This document shows positions 34,611 through 44,707 of a stretch of 64,000 nt of DNA, piece after piece. This DNA comes from Rhynchosporium graminicola (taxonomy: Eukaryota; Ascomycota; Leotiomycetes; Helotiales; Ploettnerulaceae). The notes under the pieces are model-generated. The model ran no database searches. It was not told where the DNA came from and worked only from the letters and a program-made list of their open reading frames with translations. The stretch spans positions 62,001 through 126,000 of the forward strand of contig FJUW01000072.1 of NCBI GenBank assembly GCA_900074885.1, written 5' to 3'. The position numbers and the translations under genes were made by a program. Positions within the stretch are counted from its first letter, which is position 1. The number at the start of each line of letters is the position of its first letter.

Positions 34611-34913
34611 ACCACGAGACCCAAGTGAGCAAAAGTTGAACTCGAAACACAAAGGACTCGAGGGGTGGGGATGTAGAGCCTGGCATCTCCGCCGTGTTAC
34701 CACCTCGGTCACACACCTCATGCTACCCTTTCTTGGCTAGCATTATATAAAGTGAAGCCATATCAGCATTGTCCAGAAAGCCTCGATAAAGCGATTGCCA
34801 CTGCCTCATCTTCTGTAGCTGAAGCTTACAGTCAGAAATTGGCGCTTCTTTCATACACTTGAACAAGTTAGATCCGTGTTGCTATTGCTTCTACGCAAAA
34901 ATAAACGAAAGAT

Positions 34914-35905
34914 ATGTCTACCCTTAAAACCGAAGACTTCAAACGAGGAGGTGTTGCGTACCCTCCCGATTGGCATTTCGACGCGGATCTGCCAGAGGAC
35001 CGAACCTACGTCGAGAAGACGTTTAAGGTCTTGAAAGAATACAGCGGGATACCTGCCGACAAAGTTGAGGAACATGTCTTCGATATTGTAAGTAGGACCA
35101 CAACTCACAATACCAAGATAATATTTGGCTACCGTGAAACCTAAAGCTGACGAACTTCTTCAAATTATAGAGAGAGAAAGCATGGAAGGTCTTCCCTTAC
35201 CCATGTATCGGCTCCTGGCGCTTCTTGGCAGACTACTTGGTAGAGTTTCCTGAGTATCCTGAGATTCTTGCCCGTATCAAGGCAGGCGATATCTTCTTGG
35301 ACGCCGGTTGCTGCTTCGGTCAGGTGCTGCGTCATCTCATGCTAGATGGTGCACCTGCCGCAAATCTGAAGGGTACCGATTTGTATCCCAAGTTCATTGA
35401 ACAAGGCTACGATCTGTTCAAGGACGAGGACAAGTGCGGTCTTGAGTTCATCACAGGCGACATGCTCAATCACTCTGACCCGTCGCTTGACGTTTTGAAT
35501 GGCAAAATGGACATCATACACGGCACATTCCTCTTCCACTTATTTAATCGCCCCGACCAAATCAAGCTCGCAACGCGTCTGGTCAAGTTCTTCAAACCGG
35601 ACGCCAAGAACGCCCTCATTGTTGGCCGCCACACAGGTCAAGCTGAACCTCTCGATCCATTCGAGACTTGGACTTTGGACAAGCTGGACCGCTTTCTTCA
35701 CACTCCATCTACATGGCAGGCATTGTGGGATGAAGTTGGCGAATTGACAGGGACTAAATGGGTGACCACTGCCGAGGTAGTGTTCTTGAAACATCTCGAC
35801 ATCGATGACAATTACTGGGCGAAGAGGAAAGAAATAACTGGAGACCCCAACCCACCCAAGACTTTGCGCTTTTGTCAGTACCGGTATTCGGTGCGGAAGG
35901 TGTAG
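34914..35905 (+). CDS. SAM-dependent methyltransferase, AusD/Trt5-like
   Basis: Two exons (34914-35087, 35171-35905) give 302 residues; the 83-nt intron joins ATT to AGA in phase 0. The SAM-binding segment IFLDAGCCFGQVLRHLM, followed by the acidic GTDLYPKFIEQGYDLF and ITGDMLN, matches the small methyltransferases that esterify the carboxylate of farnesyl-DMOA or epoxyfarnesyl-DMOA in austinol, terretonin and related pathways. Related proteins also occur in other fungal clusters, so the substrate is inferred. It lies 3.9 kb from the cyclase across a repeat-rich gap and may mark the right end of the cluster. Confidence 0.87.
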
Positions 35906-38900
35906 GTGGAGGAAGTCTTTGAGGTTGAGAGAGAAGCATACATCTTTTGTCATTTAGATTGAACAGATGAGACGTTGTGCATGTGCAGCCATTCCACACA
36001 GAACTGCGTCTAAATGCACTATCTATGCCAAAATCCAAAATAACGCTATTCTATTTCTTTAAATGCAACACGTTAAGATAAATCTCTTTTGCTAAACACT
36101 CTCATCCGGTGTATGCCAGATGGCGGTACTGTATTTTCCGAAAAGATGCTGCACAAGTGAGCTGTAATTTTCCATTTCCGTACCCACTCTCCTATTTTCT
36201 TCCTCCGCTTCCTGATGTGTATCCTCATCCTCTTCCTCACTCTCATTGAAGTTGTAATTTGAGTACGGCTCTTCAATTGCATCTGCATTACAATCTTCGT
36301 CCTCCTCTTCAGGCTGCTCATCTGCCAGCAGTTCCTTCAAGAGGATTCGATTACGCTCATTTCGCAGCCCTACGAGGTACTCACACAGTCCCTTTTGTTT
36401 ATGGCGATCTCTCTCTTCCCTTAACATCCCTCTTACTAGTTCTTACATACTGCCTATGTATTGCCCAAGCATATAATAATCTTTCATCAACTCATGCCCT
36501 ATCTGTGGTTTATCAAAGATAGACATTATTCCAGTTTGCCCGGAGAAGCTTTCTTAAGTGCATTTGGAATCATGCAGAGCCATCGCAAGGATATATCCGG
36601 AATTCTGCTGAAGTGTTGGAGAGTCGCATGGTTGAAACCCTCACGCGGAGGTGAGCGATGCACGTACAGTACTAGACCACTGCTATTGGCCGGAATCGAA
36701 CCCCCTACCAAAAAGTGCTATTTTGCCTCCTCGACACTTAAAAAGATTGATAAAACTACACTATGGGTGAATAAATTAAATATATCAACTAGCCTTATAG
36801 CAGCTACTTAGTATACAATATCGCGTTCGGCTAGATTAATATATTCACTAACAAGTAGACGATCGCATACGAGGTGGGTATAATTCAGTTGAATATAGCT
36901 TAATTAACTGCGATTTTTAATACCCGTGATATCCTAGCTTTCTTTTCTAAATATTATAGAAGAACTTTATTTATAAATGAAATTGAATTAATGCAATTCA
37001 TTAAGTTGTAAAGTTTTTCTACTTTATATAGATTATAGTTTATTACTCGTTACTTACTATAATGCAGGCTTAAGGTAATCACGTCTTTTGGTGGTGAAAA
37101 GGGTTTTGGCGCACAGCGGTGGTCCGTGACTTCTATAATTAGGTGTGAGCTTGGGGGATCTAGGAAGTTCGGGTTGTGCCAATCATATCTGAGAATCGTG
37201 GATGATCGCTCTCCTTTGTTAAAGGCCGCCCACCATGATACTGGCGATTTATCCAGAGGAATAAGTAATAGTAGAAAAGATAGAAGCGATGCAGATTAGA
37301 TTATATAGAGCAATCATAAATACATTAATTAAAAGGCTGCGAGAAATGAAGATCTAGATAATGTGAAAAGAACTCAATAGACAATGTCGCTTAGAAGTGC
37401 GAGATGTACCTCAGGATTACGATAATTTGGAGTGAAAGGTCGGAGTGTATTGTGATGTCTGGGGTTCCAGGAATACCGACGAATCTTGGAAACGGTACAC
37501 TTGAGGCTGGACTCGGTTTAGTTTCAGCATCATTCTATGAAGTCGCGTTAGCTATTATCTAAAAAGCTCTGAGACAACCATTCTCACTGGTTTTCACAGG
37601 TTGTAGTCAGCATAGAGATCCGGAATCGACTTCTCGTTGGTTGGAAAATGCTCTTAGGCATGATTGCGCCGCTCGAACAGCCTTCCATCATGCCGACCAA
37701 GTACTTCTGCAGGAGAATGCATAGTATTCGCTTTCTCGCTTAGCTTGTTTACTAGACCTCGCTTCGTTGATGTTAGCTTGTATTTCTTTATTCGACAAGA
37801 ACTACGAAATGAATACGACTTATTATTGCAATAAATACGGAGCCGCCGAGTGACCTGTATTACATTTTCGCACAACTCGTAAGTTTTACTAGATGGTATC
37901 CTGACCGAACACGAGGCTATATCGTACACTTCTCATAGTAAGGTAAGTTAGCGATGCCAAGTTTGTTGTCGGTGAGCATTCGTTTTCCTACGATAATCTG
38001 TTTTCACACACCTCTTGAAGTGACTATAACGGTTCAATAGATCGTCCCTCCTTGTTATGAATCTGTAGATTACGTTCGTTTTCTTTATATACTGTTGCTC
38101 TAGGTACCGCATTCTTTCCCTATATCGGATACGAAAATTGAAGTATGAGGAACGCTCTACAGTAAGGTGCCTAGCTGTAAGCGGCTGCGAATTCAACATG
38201 TATCCGTCCGATAGCTTTTTGCTACATGTACGGCTTGGTAAGTACTTGCCAATTACTCCTGGCTCTTATCCTGAAGCCAGCTTCGCCACATGCGCCGGTC
38301 TGATGGCACGAAGTAAGATTAGTATCGGCATTTATCTAGTCTGAAATGTTATCAAAGGCTTTGCTTTCTTGCAGGGCTTACAATTGCTTCCCTGCGATGA
38401 AGTGCTTCGAGATTTTTTTCTAAAACTACGATTATCGCACTTGATTGCAAATCAACAAACATAAATGTATTGATTTTCTGTGTAATGCGACGTGCTTGAT
38501 AAACAAGGAGTCTTGTATCAAAGTAATATTTGAGACACGTTGCGGTGATGAACACTCCCTAATATAAAGCGTCCTTGGTTTATGACTTATAATACGCGGA
38601 AACTTATGAAATATCGTGTTACCATTCATGTTCCTCGCTGGATTAATATTTACCAACCCATTTGGACTATAAACAGATTTCTAGTGAGTGCGATGATAGA
38701 TATTTTACTATGATAAGGAAATGCGTATATGTGTATCGCATTATCGCATTCAACTTAACACTTGAGTAGAACCTATATACTCAAGACTTCAAATATATTT
38801 AATCGCCCTCAGATGTTGAGTAATTCGCTGCTCGATATACAATATTCAAGTAGAATCATGATTTCTTACCATCATTACTCACAGAATTATCATTGTCGCA

Positions 38901-40058
38901 GGCCATAAAATAGGCAGTTTTAGTTGAAGACAACCGAAGTTACTGTCGTCCCTCCCGTTTATTGATATACAAGTTTGATATTGATTTGCAAAACAGTCTA
39001 TGGCGATAATATTATTTAAAGATGGAAGGCTCAGGCATATATACTCGGTCCCATTTCTGGTCAGGACAGTTGGTATAAGCGAAGATTAAAGGAAAATTAT
39101 TGGGGATAAAATTGTAAGAACTCGACTTACACTAAAGTATAATTGTAAAGAAGGTCTACTTAACTCTAATATAAGTACTATGTATACTTTATGTCCTTGA
39201 TAATCAGTATTAGAAAAAGTTATTTAACAATTATTCAGACTTTTTATTATAGGTAGAAGACTAAGGTACGGCCAGAAGTATAAGCTACAAAATAACTCTG
39301 AATTTTCATAATAATACGACTAGTAATACTACTTTTAGAGACTATTGTAGTCTTTGATATACAACGGAGGCTACTTTTAAACATCAAGGTGCGACTTCTT
39401 TGTTAATCATACATTGCGAGAATCAATCAGTTAAAGCACGTGTGAACAGAAAGTTTTGAGTGATAAGATCTCGATTTCCTAAAAGGCTATCTGAACGCAA
39501 CATATGCTAAACAAACACCTCAATAACCAACTGGAGTTCGTATGGTTCCTAGTTAAGATGAAGCTCTACCTAAAATTTATACTCAACTGAGCATACAAGC
39601 AGCGCTTTTCGGCGCTTCTGCAACTTTAGGGTCTCAAATGCTCCTTAGATGAGAGCTTTACAGTTCCAGGAGAAATCACTCATATTCAAAAATTTACCTT
39701 TATTTATTTTCAAGGACACGGTCGCGTTGATTATAGACACGGCCGCATCAGGTATTTCTTTCTACAACATTTTCTACTGTCGCCACTTGGCTCAGCACTT
39801 ACTGTTCTATTCCCAACTTCTGGGTGTGCTACGGCATCCAGCATCACCACCAAGTCCTTAGCATACTTGTTTATGAGATATCCCGCTTTAAGGGTTATGG
39901 AAATAAACTATTAAAATCCTAGAGAGGAGATGCGCTGCATTATATTGACAAGCTATCGCTTTTTGAACGTCGGATACCACTATTCAATCTTAGGACTTAG
40001 TAAGCCAGAGTTGATAGCGGATAATCAACTTATCATACTCTCCCTTTAACCTTAGTAC
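35906..40058. other. AT-rich gene desert
   Basis: About 4.1 kb with very high A+T, especially 36750-39650. Apart from an acidic ORF fragment at 36092-36427, the frames seen are short and unconvincing. The composition suggests decayed transposon sequence. Confidence 0.5.
36092..36427 (-). pseudogene. Acidic protein fragment of unknown origin
   Basis: A 111-codon frame beginning LREERDRHKQKGLCEYLVGL and becoming highly acidic (EEEDEDCNADAIEE, NESEEEDEDTHQEAEEENR). The basic, helix-rich beginning and acidic tail look like the C-terminal end of a larger protein, but stop codons directly upstream leave no full gene. Next to AT-rich repeat sequence, a transposon-derived remnant is plausible. I do not recognise the family. 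Confidence 0.3.
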
Positions 40059-41267
40059 CTAAGTCGGTGCCATCACCTGTCGAACAACACGACCAGGAGT
40101 TTTCTCCGACCATTTAAGCAGCCACCCCTGGGTACGCTTAACCGCCTGCAGATCCCCATGCTGAGTTTCCATATTATCTTTATCGACCCATCCTTCAGTG
40201 TAACTGCCTTCAAAATCAATGAGCCATAGCCGGTCCATCCGATCAACTAAGACATTATCCGGTTTGGCGTCGCCCCAGACAAGGCCTGCGGCGTGTAATT
40301 CCTTCACAAGGTCCTCGAGCTCCGCAGCCCATCGATTTCGCTGCTCGTTCGAATAATTGGAACTCGGCGCCAATTGGTAGAGTGTCCCTTTATTATCAAT
40401 ATAAGTAAGAAGGATGCCAACTATGCGCTCTGAATCCGGAATTTCCTCCGACTCAACCCACTCAGGATCGATCTTCTCATACCACTTCATGATTTCCTCC
40501 TTTGAGACGCGTACGTAGTGCGACAAGACATCGCAGCCCTTGTCGATAACTACCCCGACAAGGCGACAGATTCGTATATCTGGACAGAGAAGTTTTGCTT
40601 TGATGGCAGTGTCGATCTGTTGATAAATCCACGGTTTGCCCTCACCTCGTATCACTCTCCGCACCAACCCTGGCTTGAAGCTATCTGCCTTGAAGTGGCA
40701 TATTGTACCATCACTAACGAGGACTTTCGCCGGGCCTCGTAGGTATGGGTGATACTTAGAATCTGTCGAGGTAGGTACCAAAGATATTTGACGAGAGGTG
40801 AATGATTTGATCGATTGTGGCCAGTCTCCTCCATACAAGGCTTCACCCGGAGGCACTAAGGCCTGTCGCGGAAGAATCCCCTTTAGCCGTGGCCGAATGA
40901 CGGTATCTTCTGGGTCCGCCCTTGCCTCGAGGATCAGGGGAGGGACATAGAGAAAATCCCATAGGGTAAAGACCGAGGGATATGAAACTGGGGCTAGCTC
41001 GGTCATAAGTGCTTCGAAGGGCGTCTTGAGGAGTTTGATCTCTTCAATCGCCTTGTCGGCAGTCTGTGTACTGTCCCAGCTGGCCCTCACGATATGGAGA
41101 GACTTTTCATATTGCCTTAAAAGAGATGGGGAGGTGGAAAGATTGTCGCTCAGATACTGAATCTCAAAACATGCGCCAAAACACCGCAAGAAGATTCTGA
41201 TATTTTTGTCTTTCTCGAAGTCGTCACCAGCATAGTATATGAAGTTCTCCAGGTGAAAGGTCTGCAT
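40059..41267 (-). CDS. Atypical protein kinase-like protein
   Basis: A single open frame of 402 codons from the ATG at 41267 (MQTFHLENF); the frame stays open to 41372, giving up to 437 residues. The C-terminal half carries kinase-fold landmarks: ELHAAGLVWGDAKPDNVLVD in place of the HRDxKxxN catalytic loop, and LWLIDFEGSYTEGWVD in place of DFG. The catalytic Asp, Lys and Asn positions are kept (GDAKPDN) and the metal-binding Asp is present (IDFEG). Such divergent kinase-like proteins are common and expanded in fungi, and their substrates are mostly unknown. No link to the metabolite cluster is evident. Confidence 0.78.
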   Translation of the reverse strand: MQTFHLENFIYYAGDDFEKDKNIRIFLRCFGACFEIQYLSDNLSTSPSLLRQYEKSLHIVRASWDSTQTADKAIEEIKLLKTPFEALMTELAPVSYPSVFTLWDFLYVPPLILEARADPEDTVIRPRLKGILPRQALVPPGEALYGGDWPQSIKSFTSRQISLVPTSTDSKYHPYLRGPAKVLVSDGTICHFKADSFKPGLVRRVIRGEGKPWIYQQIDTAIKAKLLCPDIRICRLVGVVIDKGCDVLSHYVRVSKEEIMKWYEKIDPEWVESEEIPDSERIVGILLTYIDNKGTLYQLAPSSNYSNEQRNRWAAELEDLVKELHAAGLVWGDAKPDNVLVDRMDRLWLIDFEGSYTEGWVDKDNMETQHGDLQAVKRTQGWLLKWSEKTPGRVVRQVMAPT

Positions 41268-41596
41268 TTTGCTTGCGTTTGTTGGGGGCTCGTGAAAAAG
41301 GAAATATACTGATAGAGTGTGTCGGAGGACCTCAATCTTATATACCCGAAAAGCGCTAAGGAAAACGATCATGCTATAACCTGAAACTCAATGGGCATAC
41401 AAAAAATGCAGCTTCCCGGCCCGAGACAACAACACCAGCTTATCCCTTATTTTGATCACTGTATATCTTGACCCTTAGGCATGATCGATTACCGTGCAAA
41501 TGATCCATGTCTGAACAAACTAGGGTTCTTGTTAGTTCTCCCGAGCCAGAATGAAGGTGGGGGGCATAGATAGACAGTGTAGACCTACAACACTCG

Positions 41597-41914
41597 TTAA
41601 TACACCACCAGCTTGCATTCTGCACAACCTGCGTGTCCGCAAGTACACGTGAAACTCCCCGTATTACTTGTGACACCGCATACGTGGCACCACCACGAGG
41701 CTTTCGTAAACGCCTTCCTGCGACATTCAGTATTCTTGCAGGAACCAATGTCGATGAACGTAGCTGTCGTTATAGGGCGGCAACGCTGCAAGTCGCCGTT
41801 GATGTATATGCCCGCTGCGACGGCTAATTCACAATCGGTGAGTACTCCGGGGTTCCAGGATGATTTATCGGAAGAATGCTCGCAGAGCCATCGTCGCCTG
41901 ATCAATTGGCACAT
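41597..41914 (-). CDS. Small cysteine-rich putative zinc-binding protein
   Basis: A 105-codon frame from the ATG at 41914 (MCQLIRRRWLCEH). It has twelve cysteines, several in zinc-ligand spacing: CKNTEC, CHVC, CTCGH and CAEC near the C-terminus. The pattern resembles small fungal zinc-ribbon-like proteins with unknown roles. A 173-codon frame on the opposite strand (41613-42134) overlaps it but has no family features, so I prefer this strand. Confidence 0.5.
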   Translation of the reverse strand: MCQLIRRRWLCEHSSDKSSWNPGVLTDCELAVAAGIYINGDLQRCRPITTATFIDIGSCKNTECRRKAFTKASWWCHVCGVTSNTGSFTCTCGHAGCAECKLVVY

Positions 41915-43615
41915 GATTGGACGTAAAAGAAAAAGACGGATAGAAACCGAAGATATAGTTTTTATGGGCACACAGGCTTTGGTCAGGGGGATCCAGACTG
42001 TGAAGGAGAGATTCATTGAGCCTTTATACTTTTCATGTACTGATAAAATGTCGGCGCTTTCAGTGAATCTCTCGGCTGTTGGTACCGTGGTCTTTTCCTA
42101 TTCGAAAGTAAGGCCACAGGTAGCACATTGCTGATGGCGACCGGAACTGTGGATCATGGTGATACGCGATAAATAGGATTGCGGATTAACAGCGGTTGAA
42201 GCCATATTACAGCACTGGCTGACTGACTAGCTGGGACCTGGGTCTGATAGCTTACCTGTTTGACGAGCAAATCAAGTTGGGATTTGACAGGAGAGACGCA
42301 ATGCGATCTACAGATGCCAAACTCAAAGCTTCAAGTTAGCTTATCATCTCCTCGACCGCTGTACACACGTAGGATCACACTGCATCCAACCTATCGTGCA
42401 ACTCACCCCATGAAAGTCCCTGCTTGTACATATCATGCACAGGAGGTCTCGGTGTGATTGATCTTGTTGGTAAGAGTGAGCATAGCCCTACTTGGGTGCA
42501 ATAATCACATATCTGTGAGCACCCTCGTCCTGCTTTTTGTGTGCAATCGTAGATCTGTGATCGCCACTGGCTGAGCGTAATCACACAACTGTGATCACCT
42601 AGGTGCCCTGATCTCGACACGACTACCGTACTCTGTTTCTCCATAAGCCTTGGCTGGTAGAGGGGGTTCCAGCCAACAGAATAAACAGAATTTTGAGTGA
42701 GATTTTACACCGTAGAACTCACGAAATGGTTGATGCGGTAGTTGCACTGAAATAGTAATTATGTTACTTTAACATTTACGCTTTTTAGAGACACCGAGTC
42801 CACTTTCGAACCTTTTTTCCCCCTCTTTTCCTGAGGTCTATAGTCATTTCGGCTGCTAAAGTCACCGATCATGCTTCTCCAGTTCGTGTAGGGGTAATCG
42901 TCTGTTCTTGTCGATATTGAAGTTGTCTACTTTCGACCTTGCCTACTGGGAGGCGCCTGGAACCTTAAATACGATTAGCCGAGAGCACGTCCTTCGAATA
43001 TTGTCAAATTTGGGATATGAAATCGTGCACAGACAGCGAATCTACATTAATTACAGTCTATTCGAAGTAAACTACGAAGTAAGTAAGAACTTCGTACGAC
43101 GCAGATAGCTCTTTCAGCCTTTTGGTAATGATATTTTAAAAGTTGGACATCGGAATGTAGATGTGGCCGACAACATGGATGGCTGCGGAGGGTCATACTT
43201 AAACATTCTGTGTACCTAGCCGACGAGAAAATTGCTGAATGTATACAAACGAGATTATTTACTTAACAACTATCATGAAGGGCCAGAATATGTAGGGGTC
43301 TACGTGTTAACTGTGCATTTTCCCCCGTAACACTCGTCATACCTTGGCGTTGCTATACTTGGAAGTTACCTGGCAAAGGTGGATATGGGTAAAATTGGCG
43401 AGGATTAACAGGAACGGCTAGAAGCGACAGGTTGTCGTGAATGTAAGGTTGTGTTGAGAAACGAAGAGGATGTTATCAGAACACTTTAGGTCACAAGGTC
43501 CGGCGGCTAGTTGGGCCCCGTTGCCGTTATCTCGACCCTTTGAATCGTAAGCCATCATACATTAAAATCATTCTGTCTGCTTGATATTAGTCAATTGCCT
43601 TCCTGCTTACCAAAA
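41915..43615. other. Intergenic region with repeated palindromic motif
   Basis: About 1.7 kb without a supported gene. Between 42499 and 42600 there are three imperfect copies of a palindrome-like motif (ATCACA...TGTGATC class). The rest shows only short frames. Confidence 0.4.
42499..42600. repeat. Three imperfect copies of an ATCACA/TGTGA palindromic motif
   Basis: The units AATCACATATCTGTGAGCAC, CAATCGTAGATCTGTGATCG and TAATCACACAACTGTGATCA occur at about 42502, 42544 and 42578. Each is a near-palindrome with ATCACA and TGTGA half-sites. They could be binding sites or a decayed minisatellite. Confidence 0.5.
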
Positions 43616-44707
43616 ATGTCGAACGAGTATATGCAGCACAGTCAGTGCCAGACATGCTTCGTCGATTACTCAATAAATCATGAATCGATGCAAAATATCG
43701 ATACATATCGAGTCAGTGCCTATGACTATTCCTAGGTCTTGCTAACTGATCATAGTCCGAGGAACGATTACTGGTGGCCAGATTAGAACGATGTCGACTA
43801 CTTCTCGCTTGTATCGGCTATGCAGACGATAGAATCCGCGACAGCGAGGACGATAATCCTGAGCCTATTGCTCGATTGCAATGTCCCGATCTTCTATGCA
43901 AACGGCTAGAAAAATATACAACCCGATCCAACCTTGTACGGCACTTCCAAACACATATGTCCTTGGTCTCGCCGTAGTGCAGCTTACTGACTTTACTAAC
44001 ATAGTAACAGATGTTCGGCGTTATGAAATGTGCCCCTTCTGTCAGGAAGTATTTACACGAGTTGATCGATTTGTCAGGCATAACTGTAAAGACAAGTCGA
44101 ACAAGCCGAAGGAAACATATGTTCAGCGCAGGCTTATACATTCGAATGCGAGAGTTACGGAGGAGTTGAATGGGCTTTTGAGCCCACTAAGCCAGCTTAA
44201 GAGACCGGCGCAAGGAAAAATAGGGATAGGGGCGCAGGAGATATTCAATATGAGATACGCAAACACATCTCGGCAAACCCTTTTTTCTGTGGCTGGTTCG
44301 CTGGCAAGTGAGGGTGGATTAATATCGCTTTCGGAGCCATTGAAGGTCAAAGCAGCAAGTAATATCGACGACCCTTTTGTTGAGGCGGTAATAAGGCCAA
44401 CTACTTATACTTTTCAGCCCGAGAAAAGCACCGACATGCTGGCGAACGACAGTCGATGGACATCCACTGAATCGGCGCCGTTAATGCCTTCAGACGAAAT
44501 TCAGTGGCTGCCCCGGAAACGACCTCTCCGATGCCTGCGAGCGACGCTCGGTGGGCATCCAATGAGCCAGCGATGTTAAAGGAAAGCGAACAGGCATTTG
44601 CTGCAATGAGGCAAATGCTGCCTCATGACAGCGGATGGGCATTTTTCTATAAGCACCAAGGATGCATTCGAATGGCTGGGAACATGCTGGAACGACAGAA
44701 GCTATGA
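43616..44707 (+). pseudogene. C2H2 zinc-finger protein gene, probably disrupted
   Basis: Exon 1 (43616-43711, MSNEYMQHSQCQTCFVDY) joins in frame to exon 2 at 43756 across a 44-nt intron. Exon 2 encodes the first finger CPDLLCKRLEKYTTRSNLVR with HFQTH. The second finger, MCPFCQEVFTRVDRFVRHNC, lies from about 44011 in a different frame, and no GT donor between 43936 and 43980 restores it: the best junction (ACAC to ATGTTCGG) would need a non-canonical donor. A second break occurs near 44500, after which the frame shifts by one base and continues as APETTSPMPASDARWASNEP to 44704. The tail has an internal repeat (SRWTSTE/ARWASNE). Either the gene is decayed, or the sequence has small errors. Confidence 0.55.

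Larger units (their letters stand above)
31053..34913. other. Repeat-rich AT-rich region
   Basis: Nearly 3.9 kb without a supported gene. It holds the terminal-repeat pair with nested MITE (32754-34139) and a 17-bp tandem array (34543-34610). Decayed coding-like sequence with in-frame stops occurs around 33100-33300. The region separates the cyclase from the AusD-like methyltransferase. Confidence 0.5.

Noticed and set aside
36660..36730. tRNA-like T-arm sequence (GGTTCGATTCC on the minus strand)
   Set aside because: The T-stem does not pair properly and I cannot fold acceptor, D and anticodon arms around it.
41613..42134. 173-codon plus-strand frame
   Set aside because: It is antisense to the Cys-rich small protein, whose CxxC pairs look selected; this frame has no motif.
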